The translations under genes and the position numbers were made by a program. DNA of 64,000 bases from Betaproteobacteria bacterium HGW-Betaproteobacteria-9 (lineage in GTDB: Bacteria > Pseudomonadota > Gammaproteobacteria > Burkholderiales > Burkholderiaceae_C), in assembly GCA_002842215.1 (NCBI GenBank), contig PHCC01000022.1, positions 38,114-102,113 on the forward strand. Direction: 5' to 3'. Under the pieces are notes generated by a model. That model had not been told where the DNA came from. It worked only from the letters and a program-made list of their open reading frames with translations, and searched no databases. Each line of letters opens with the position of its first letter. The first letter of the stretch is position 1. Positions 49,532-64,000 of this stretch are shown here, in pieces.

Positions 49532-50602
49532 TCAGATGAGTGTCCAGCCCGGAGCCTGAGGTCCTGAGGGCCCGGTCGTCGGGGCCTGGGCGGGGGTGGT
49601 GGCATCCAGTGTGCGGTCGCGCTCCAGAGGCAGCGCCCCCATGGGGCGTCCATAGATCCGGCGAATGCGCTGCTCCAGTGTGGGGTGCGAATCGAGCCAG
49701 TGGGCCACCTTACCGACCTCGTTCCCCACCAGCAGCATGTGTTGCACCGTGGAGCCGACCTGGCGCGGTTCAAAGTCCGCCTGGCGCTCGCTCATGGCCT
49801 TGCGCAACACGCCACCGAGGCCATCGCGGTTGCGCGTCCATTGCACGGCGCGCGCGTCGGCCAGGTATTCGCGCTGGCGCGACACCGCCGCCTGCAAAGC
49901 GTGCCCGGCCACCCAGCCCAGCCAGCCCGCGGCCATGATGGCCAGGCCCAGCAAGGCCGCGGCCATGCGCCGGCCCCGCACATCGGGCTCAAACAGGTGC
50001 TGGCCCATGCGGTAGAGCATCTCCAGGCCGAACACCATGCCGATCAACCGCATGTTGAGGCGCGTATCGCCCTCACGGATGTGGCTGAACTCGTGCGCCA
50101 CGAGCCCCTGCAGCTCTTCGCGTGTCAGGAACTCCAGCGCACCCCGGGTGACAGCGACGACCGCATCGTCCTCGTCCCATCCGGTCGCAAAGGCATTGAT
50201 GCCATGGTCGCGCGCGACCACCATGGCGGTCGGCCGCTTCAGCCCGGATGAGATGGCCATCTCGTCAATGATGTTGCAGAAGCGGCGCTCGTCGAAATCG
50301 CCCGATGGCTGCGCGGGCCGTGCGCCCATCTGCTCGGCCAGGCGCTGGCCGCCCCCGCTGGCCAGACGTGAGGTTTCCACCCACCAGCCGCCCAGCACGA
50401 ACAGCAGCACCACAGCGGTGTTGACGGCGAAAAAGTGCCGAGGGAATCCGGCGCCCGGGAACCAGAAGCTCCACGACAACCCCCAGGCCAGGGCCAGCGC
50501 GGCATTGACCGCCAGCACCAGCAGCAACACGGTGAGCGCGAACACCAGCAGCAGTTGGCGCGTCTGGCCCCGCGCCTCACGCTGCGATTCGAAAATCAGC
50601 AC
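49532..50602 (-). CDS. M48-family membrane metalloprotease
   Basis: The protein has 356 residues and starts at a GTG one base after the lemA stop. Two N-terminal membrane helices (about 18-40 and 58-75) are followed by the zinc site HEFSH near 172 with the third ligand in REYLADARAVQ, and a pair of helices between them. It is an HtpX-like protease and often forms a unit with LemA, as here. Confidence 0.9.
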   Translation of the reverse strand: MLIFESQREARGQTRQLLLVFALTVLLLVLAVNAALALAWGLSWSFWFPGAGFPRHFFAVNTAVVLLFVLGGWWVETSRLASGGGQRLAEQMGARPAQPSGDFDERRFCNIIDEMAISSGLKRPTAMVVARDHGINAFATGWDEDDAVVAVTRGALEFLTREELQGLVAHEFSHIREGDTRLNMRLIGMVFGLEMLYRMGQHLFEPDVRGRRMAAALLGLAIMAAGWLGWVAGHALQAAVSRQREYLADARAVQWTRNRDGLGGVLRKAMSERQADFEPRQVGSTVQHMLLVGNEVGKVAHWLDSHPTLEQRIRRIYGRPMGALPLERDRTLDATTPAQAPTTGPSGPQAPGWTLI

Positions 50603-50603
50603 G

Positions 50604-51197
50604 TCAGAACGCCACCTTCACGGGCTGGCGTTCGACTGCGCTGCTGGTGGATTCCAGCATCGACTGGGTGGAAAAATTGAACAGGCGCGCCACGATCAGC
50701 GTCGGAAACTGGGCCGCCGCATCGTTGAATTCGAGCACGTGGTCGTTGTAAGCCTGGCGCGCGAAACCAATGCGGTTTTCGGTGCTGGAGAGCTCTTCAC
50801 TGAGCTCCCGCATGGTCTGGTCGGCCTTCAGATCGGGGTAGGCCTCGGCCACCGCAAACAGGCGCCCGAGCGCGCCACCGAGCACCTGCTCGGCACCGGC
50901 CAGCGCACCCAGCGCGCCCGCATTCAGGGGGCTGGCGGCAGCGCCTTGTTCGGCGCTGCGGGCCTGGTTGCGCGCGGCGATCACGGCTTCCAGGGTCTGC
51001 GCTTCGTGAGCCAGATACTTGCGCGCGACCTCAACCAGGTTGGGGATCAGGTCGTAGCGCCGTTTCAGCTGCACATCGATCTGTCCGAAAGCGTTGGCGA
51101 TGGCATTTTTCAACCGCACCAGGCGGTTGTAAGCGCCCACGGCCCAGAACACCAAAGCCAGCGCAACGGCCAGCAAAATCCACAAAGTAGCCGACAT
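50604..51197 (-). CDS. LemA family protein
   Basis: The protein has 197 residues from the ATG at 51197. It has a single N-terminal membrane helix, then the LemA pattern YNRLVRLKNAIANAFGQIDV, RRYDLIPNLVEVARKYLAHE and YNDHVLEFNDAAAQFP. It is followed directly by the M48 protease gene. Confidence 0.92.
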   Translation of the reverse strand: MSATLWILLAVALALVFWAVGAYNRLVRLKNAIANAFGQIDVQLKRRYDLIPNLVEVARKYLAHEAQTLEAVIAARNQARSAEQGAAASPLNAGALGALAGAEQVLGGALGRLFAVAEAYPDLKADQTMRELSEELSSTENRIGFARQAYNDHVLEFNDAAAQFPTLIVARLFNFSTQSMLESTSSAVERQPVKVAF

Positions 51198-51303
51198 GAT
51201 GTGTGAACTCCGGTTGTCGAACAAACGCCCTCGATCCGGTACCAGGGCGCAGGCAATATACCCCAGCGCCTGTCGGCGCTGTCAAAGGCATTGGTCTTCA
51301 GAC

Positions 51304-51340
51304 AAGAAAAAACGCCTCCAGCCAGATGGCCAGAGGCGTT
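51304..51340 (-). terminator. Terminator of the rpoBC operon
   Basis: An 8-bp stem (51311-51318 with 51333-51340) with an inner GCCA/TGGC pairing is followed by six T residues on the minus strand. It lies 39 bases beyond the rpoC stop. Confidence 0.9.
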
Positions 51341-51378
51341 CAGGAACCCAGCGGTGAGCAGGGTTCAAGTGAGTTGGC

Positions 51379-55593
<4,215 letters not shown>

Positions 55594-55620
55594 GGGTTCA
55601 ATCCTTGTCTTGCCGGCGAA

Positions 55621-59745
<4,125 letters not shown>

Positions 59746-59901
59746 GAGATCTCCGGGCTTGAGGTCTGCGGCGACTGTCTGCCTACCAGGGATGGACTCC
59801 TGGTGACTTGCTTGGTGGCTGGCCTCTACCAACCATTGGCGGACGGCCTGTGCGTTGCACACAGGCCCGAACCAAGTCGTTTTCTGCAGTCGGGGTCAGA
59901 A

Positions 59902-59943
59902 AACACTGATAAGCAGACTCGCCAGAGTCTGCTTATCAGTGTT
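59902..59943 (-). promoter_or_regulatory. 19-bp hairpin between rplL and rpoB
   Basis: A perfect 19-bp inverted repeat (59902-59920 with 59925-59943) with a 4-base loop, followed by TTTTC on the minus strand. It could be the attenuator that lowers rpoBC expression relative to rplJL, or an RNase III site, as in the same place in enteric bacteria. Confidence 0.7.
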
Positions 59944-60036
59944 CATTTAAAACACGGCACCAGTGCATGGGCGCTGACAGTGGGTTTGAACCACTGCGAA
60001 AGTGCCATCGGCACTGGCGGCTCAGAAAGCACCAAA

Positions 60037-60065
60037 GGCTGGAGGCTCTTTCGAGCACTCCAGCC
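60037..60065 (-). terminator. Second hairpin just after rplL
   Basis: Stem 60037-60044 with 60058-60065 plus an inner GCTC/GAGC pairing, 17 bases beyond the rplL stop. TTT follows on the minus strand. Probably a partial terminator. Confidence 0.5.
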
Positions 60066-60082
60066 CTGGCCTGGCGAGTGAA

Positions 60083-60457
60083 TTACTTCAGCTCGGCCTT
60101 GGCGCCGGCATCCACCAGCTTCTTCACTGCGGCTTCGGCGTCGGCCTTTGCAACAGCTTCTTTCACGTTCTTCGGAGCGCCGTCGACCAGGTCCTTGGCT
60201 TCTTTCAGGCCCAGACCGGTGATTTCGCGCACGGCCTTGATGACAGAGACCTTGTTGGCGCCGGCTTCGAGCAGCACGACGTTGAATTCGGTCTTCTCTT
60301 CAGCAGCAGCAGCGGCACCGCCACCACCAGCAGCGGGAGCGGCCATGGCGGCAGCGCTCACACCAAACTTCTCTTCGATGGCTTTCACCAGGTCGTTGAG
60401 TTCCATGACCGTCATGCTGTCCAGCGCGGTCAAAAATGCGTCTTTATCGAATGCCAT
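60083..60457 (-). CDS. rplL: 50S ribosomal protein L7/L12
   Basis: The protein has 124 residues: N-terminal dimerisation helices ([19 protein letters not shown]), an Ala/Gly hinge, and a C-terminal domain ending [13 protein letters not shown]. Directly after rplJ in the standard order. Confidence 0.98.
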   Translation of the reverse strand: MAFDKDAFLTALDSMTVMELNDLVKAIEEKFGVSAAAMAAPAAGGGGAAAAAEEKTEFNVVLLEAGANKVSVIKAVREITGLGLKEAKDLVDGAPKNVKEAVAKADAEAAVKKLVDAGAKAELK

Positions 60458-60497
60458 TTTGATTTCCTAACAATTGGTTAACGAATCTGCCGCGCGC

Positions 60498-61070
60498 TCA
60501 GGCGGCGGCAGCGTCTTCTGCCGGTGCGGCGGGTTCAGCTGCGGGTTCTGCAGCTGCAGCTGCTTCTGCCGGAGCGGCAGCGCCTTCGCCTTTTTTCGCC
60601 GCCAACGCGCCCAGCACAACGGCCGTACGCGAAATAGGCGACATCAGCAAGCCACACAGCTGGGCCAGCAGCACTTCCTTGGAAGGAATGCTGGCGAGCT
60701 GCTTGACGCCCTCGATGTCCAGGACTTTGCCACCGTAGACGCCAGCGCGAATCACCAACTTGTCATTGGTTTTCGCGAATTCGGCCACCACTTTCGCGGC
60801 GGCCACGGCGTCTTCGGAGAAGCCATAGATCAGCGGACCGGTCATCTGGTCGGCGACCACTTCAAAACTGCTGCCAGCCACCGCACGGCGGGCCAGGGTG
60901 TTTTTCAACACGCTCAGGCTCACGCCGCTGTTGCGGGCTGTGACACGCAATTTGTCCATGTTCGCGACCGTGATGCCACGGTATTCCGCCATCACGAGCG
61001 TTTGAGCTTTAGCGGCGAGGCTGGTCACTTCGGAAATGACCGCTTCTTTCTCACTGCGATTCAGACTCAA
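60498..61070 (-). CDS. rplJ: 50S ribosomal protein L10
   Basis: The protein has 190 residues, starts [11 protein letters not shown] and ends in an Ala/Glu/Pro-rich tail. It forms the stalk base with L7/L12 and normally represses its own leader. Confidence 0.97.
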   Translation of the reverse strand: MSLNRSEKEAVISEVTSLAAKAQTLVMAEYRGITVANMDKLRVTARNSGVSLSVLKNTLARRAVAGSSFEVVADQMTGPLIYGFSEDAVAAAKVVAEFAKTNDKLVIRAGVYGGKVLDIEGVKQLASIPSKEVLLAQLCGLLMSPISRTAVVLGALAAKKGEGAAAPAEAAAAAEPAAEPAAPAEDAAAA

Positions 61071-61324
61071 GGTCTACTCCTTAAATGTGCCCTCGGCCCA
61101 AAAGCCTCCGGCACGCCTCATTGCAGCGACCAACTGTTTCAGGAACTCATTCCATCTGCAGCGGGATCGCCATCTGCGTTGGCTTGTCACAATTAAGTCG
61201 GTCGGCATTCTTTCGAACACTCCCCGACACCAACGGTCTTGGATGGCCCCGTGGACTGACGGTGTTGTCAAACCACGGACCCACCACACCCGGGCCACCG
61301 GAGTGGCCCGAATTCTTTTCGCGA
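61071..61324 (-). promoter_or_regulatory. rplJ leader region
   Basis: 254 bases between rplA and rplJ without a gene. By analogy with other bacteria it should contain the L10(L12)4-binding leader. A short GC-rich inverted repeat near 61292-61312 after rplA (GGGCCACC/GGAGTGGCCC-type) may be a partial terminator. Confidence 0.5.
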
Positions 61325-62020
61325 TCAGGCCGCGATGGACTGCATGTCGACGCGAACGCCCACACCCATGGTCGAAGACACGGCCACTTTGCGCAGGTAA
61401 ACACCCTTGCTGGTAGCAGGCTTGGCCTTGGTCAGCGCGTCGAGCAGAGCAACCAGGTTGCCCTGGAGCTTGTCGGCTTCGAACGAACGGCGACCGATCG
61501 TGCCGTGCACGATGCCGGCCTTGTCGACACGGAACTGCACCTGACCGGCCTTGGCGTTGCGCACCGCTTGCGCCACGTCGGGCGTCACGGTACCCACCTT
61601 GGGGTTGGGCATCAGGCCGCGCGGGCCCAGGATCTGACCCAGGGTACCGACCACACGCATGGCATCGGGCGAAGCGATGACGACGTCAAAGTCCATCTTG
61701 CCAGCCTTGACTTCAGCAGCCAGGTCGTCCATGCCGACGATGTCGGCACCAGCGGCCTTGGCTTCTTCGGCCTTGGCACCCTGGGCGAACACGGCCACGC
61801 GCTTGGTCTTGCCGGTGCCGTTGGGCATCACGACGGCGCCACGCACCACCTGGTCGGATTTCTTGGCATCCACGCCGAGCTGGATCGCCACGTCGATGGA
61901 TTCGTCAAACTTGGCGTTGGCACATTCTTTGATGATGGCCAGGGCGTCGGTCAGCGCGTAGAGCTTGTTGGCATCCACTTTGCCTGCGAAAGCTTTTTGC
62001 TTTTTGGTCAGCTTGGACAT
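61325..62020 (-). CDS. rplA: 50S ribosomal protein L1
   Basis: The protein has 231 residues, [16 protein letters not shown] to [14 protein letters not shown], with [20 protein letters not shown] typical of L1. The ATG follows the rplK stop directly (TAAATG). Confidence 0.98.
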   Translation of the reverse strand: MSKLTKKQKAFAGKVDANKLYALTDALAIIKECANAKFDESIDVAIQLGVDAKKSDQVVRGAVVMPNGTGKTKRVAVFAQGAKAEEAKAAGADIVGMDDLAAEVKAGKMDFDVVIASPDAMRVVGTLGQILGPRGLMPNPKVGTVTPDVAQAVRNAKAGQVQFRVDKAGIVHGTIGRRSFEADKLQGNLVALLDALTKAKPATSKGVYLRKVAVSSTMGVGVRVDMQSIAA

Positions 62021-62452
62021 TTACACGCCCTCCACAATCACGCCCATCGAGCGGGCCGAACCGGCGATGGTGCGCACAGCGGCGTCCACATCAGCGGCTG
62101 TCATGTCTTTCATCTTGGTCTTCACGATCTCTTCGAGCTGAGCGCGCGTGATCTTGCCGACCTTTTGCTTGTTGGGCACCGGAGAACCCTTGTCGAGCTT
62201 GATGGCCTTCTTGATCATGTAGGTCGCCGGGGGCGTACCCATCTTGAAGGTGAAGCTCTTGTCCGCAAACGCGGTGATGGTCACCGGGATCGGCATGCCG
62301 GGCTCAAGACCCTGGGTCTGGGCGTTGAACGCCTTGCAGAACTCCATGATGTTGAGGCCGCGCTGGCCCAGGGCCGGGCCGATCGGTGGGGAGGGGTTGG
62401 CTTTACCAGCTGGCACTTGCAGCTTGATGAAGCCGACGATTTTTTTCGCCAT
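62021..62452 (-). CDS. rplK: 50S ribosomal protein L11
   Basis: The protein has 143 residues. The Pro-rich N-terminal domain ([20 protein letters not shown]) and the rRNA-binding C-terminal part ([12 protein letters not shown]) are intact. Confidence 0.98.
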   Translation of the reverse strand: MAKKIVGFIKLQVPAGKANPSPPIGPALGQRGLNIMEFCKAFNAQTQGLEPGMPIPVTITAFADKSFTFKMGTPPATYMIKKAIKLDKGSPVPNKQKVGKITRAQLEEIVKTKMKDMTAADVDAAVRTIAGSARSMGVIVEGV

Positions 62453-62567
62453 TTTTTAGCTCCTGCGAGTGCAGACGGCTGCCATCAAGACAACCTCCTC
62501 GCGGTGGGGGACCCGGAAAAGACAAATGGCGCTGGCGTCGGGCCGACCCACCAGCGTCACGGAAACT

Positions 62568-63143
62568 TCAGGTCTTTTCGACCTGGCTGAATTCGAGTTC
62601 GACCGGCGTGGCGCGACCGAAAATGGTCACAGACACGCGCATCTTGTTCTTCTCGTAGTTGACTTCTTCGACCGTGCCGTTGAAGTCCGTGAACGGGCCT
62701 TCCTTGACGCGCACGTATTCGCCGACGACAAATTCCACCTTGTGGCGCGGCTTGTCGGTGCCTTCCTGCATCTGGTTGACGATCTTCTGGACGTCTTCCT
62801 CGGAAATCGGGGCCGGGCGGTTTTTGGCCCCGCCCACGAAACCGGTCACCTTGTTGGTGTGCTTCACCAGGTGCCAGGTTTCGTCATCCATCACCATTTC
62901 CACCAGCACGTAGCCGGGGAAAAACTTGCGCTCGGTGGTGCGCTTCTGGCCGTTCTTGACTTCCACCACTTCTTCGGTGGGCACCAGAATGCGGCCGAAC
63001 TTGTCCTGCATGCCTTCGCGGTTGATGCGCTCGATGATGTTGCGCTCGGCCGCCTTTTCCATGCCGGAATAGGCGTGCACCACGTACCAGCGCATGCCCT
63101 CAGCGGCCACGCCATCCGTTACAGGACTGTGTTGATCGGTCAT
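62568..63143 (-). CDS. nusG: Transcription termination/antitermination factor NusG
   Basis: The protein has 191 residues from the ATG at 63143, overlapping the secE stop by one base (TAATG). The NGN domain starts [20 protein letters not shown], and the KOW motif is in [19 protein letters not shown]. Confidence 0.97.
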   Translation of the reverse strand: MTDQHSPVTDGVAAEGMRWYVVHAYSGMEKAAERNIIERINREGMQDKFGRILVPTEEVVEVKNGQKRTTERKFFPGYVLVEMVMDDETWHLVKHTNKVTGFVGGAKNRPAPISEEDVQKIVNQMQEGTDKPRHKVEFVVGEYVRVKEGPFTDFNGTVEEVNYEKNKMRVSVTIFGRATPVELEFSQVEKT

Positions 63144-63526
63144 TATTTTCTCCAGCCCAGGATCAGGTCGTAAAACAACCATTCCAGGGTCTTGTCGGTC
63201 AGCCACAGAAAGAGCGCCATCACAAACACGAAGGCAAACACATAAGCCGTCATCTGGATCGCCTCCTTGCGCGCCGGCCAGACCACCTTTTTGGCTTCAC
63301 GCCACGAATCACGCCCAAAGGCCACAAGCCGCTTGCCCGACTCGGACACACCAAACACCACAACGGCAGCCACCAGGCACGCGATCAACGCACCCCATTG
63401 GGCGAGCGCGCCCTGGCCCGACAGCAGATAAAACGCAACGAACGCCCCCAGCAGCAGCACAACAGCGACCGCCAGCTTGGCCTTGTCGGCGCTGGTGTTG
63501 ACGGTTTGAACTTCGGAAGAGGCCAT
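63143..63526 (-). CDS. secE: Preprotein translocase subunit SecE
   Basis: The protein has 127 residues from the ATG at 63526 ([10 protein letters not shown]). It has three membrane helices, as in Escherichia coli, the last preceded by the conserved [18 protein letters not shown] segment. Coupled to nusG. Confidence 0.96.
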   Translation of the reverse strand: MASSEVQTVNTSADKAKLAVAVVLLLGAFVAFYLLSGQGALAQWGALIACLVAAVVVFGVSESGKRLVAFGRDSWREAKKVVWPARKEAIQMTAYVFAFVFVMALFLWLTDKTLEWLFYDLILGWRK

Positions 63527-63673
63527 GGGGTTCCAGACGATTCGTAACAAAAACGCGTGACATCGAAGCCCGAGGCTTGAGACACGCAAGCCCACCAGAG
63601 GTCTTGACGACTTCGGCGGGCTTGTAAACCACGAAAACAGAGCGGATTCAGGTTCCGATGCTTGCCTGTTTTG

Positions 63674-63749
63674 TGGCAGGGGCAGTAGGAATCGAACCTA
63701 CAACCTTCGGTTTTGGAGACCGACGCTCTGCCAATTGAGCTATACCCCT
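63674..63749 (-). tRNA. tRNA-Trp (CCA)
   Basis: A 76-base cloverleaf with encoded CCA. The acceptor stem is AGGGG/CCCCT, the anticodon is CCA between TCGGTCT and AAACCGA, and the T arm has GGTTCGATTCC. It lies between tuf and secE, as usual in this group. Confidence 0.97.
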
Positions 63750-63777
63750 ACTGGCTGTGCCCTAGCGGGCGTTGAAC

Positions 63778-64000
<223 letters not shown>

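Overview
The window comes from a betaproteobacterial chromosome, most likely Burkholderiales of the Comamonadaceae type. The evidence is the conserved run tuf–tRNA-Trp–secE–nusG–rplK–rplA–rplJ–rplL–rpoB–rpoC (63.8 kb back to 51.4 kb, all on the minus strand), followed by lemA, an M48 protease, rsmB, a DUF4390 gene and an NtrY/NtrX-like two-component pair. GC is high throughout. No species name is claimed.

From 1,226 to 44,371 the chromosome is interrupted by a ~43 kb integrative element in the 3' end of tRNA-Phe. The intact tRNA (44,326-44,401) and a left-end copy of its last 46 bases (1,226-1,271) are perfect direct repeats. A tyrosine recombinase gene lies just inside the tRNA end. The old tRNA terminator is stranded outside the left end, and the element supplies a replacement terminator next to the tRNA.

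Layout of the element, left to right. (1) 1.5-4.6 kb: a minus-strand set of an XRE regulator, a YaaW/UPF0174 protein with a zinc ribbon, a 49-residue membrane protein and a membrane-anchored coiled-coil protein. (2) 4.8-7.3 kb: a second helix-turn-helix gene with a palindromic operator, a divergent unknown gene and another small unknown. (3) 7.4-32.2 kb: a type I BREX operon read right to left, RHH regulator-brxA-brxB-brxC-pglX-[insert]-pglZ-brxL. The insert between pglX and pglZ holds an OLD-nuclease/UvrD-helicase pair (Gabija-like), a DUF262+DUF1524 protein (GmrSD/BrxU-like), a 1,645-residue NERD-kinase-kinase-SF1 helicase fusion and a winged-helix partner. Most of these genes overlap by 1-4 bases or lie close together, so they look like one transcription unit with several stacked anti-phage activities. 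(4) 32.4-36.1 kb: an IncQ-like replication module (HTH-RepA helicase-RepC initiator) and two unknown genes. (5) 36.3-36.9 kb: a non-coding stretch packed with long-range complementary stems, including a perfect 22-bp pairing across 180 bases. It is either a large structured RNA or a replication origin. (6) 36.9-40.2 kb: a replication-relaxation-like protein, an SSB-like protein, an unknown gene and an AlpA-type regulator. (7) 40.2-42.5 kb: a compact three-gene operon (TIGR04255 family, HTH protein, unknown with an SHDCDL motif) that may be a separate defence or toxin module. (8) the integrase.

The two best candidates for undescribed biology are the kinase-helicase cassette nested in the BREX operon and the structured 36.3-36.9 kb region. 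All function calls come from motifs read by eye. No database search was run.
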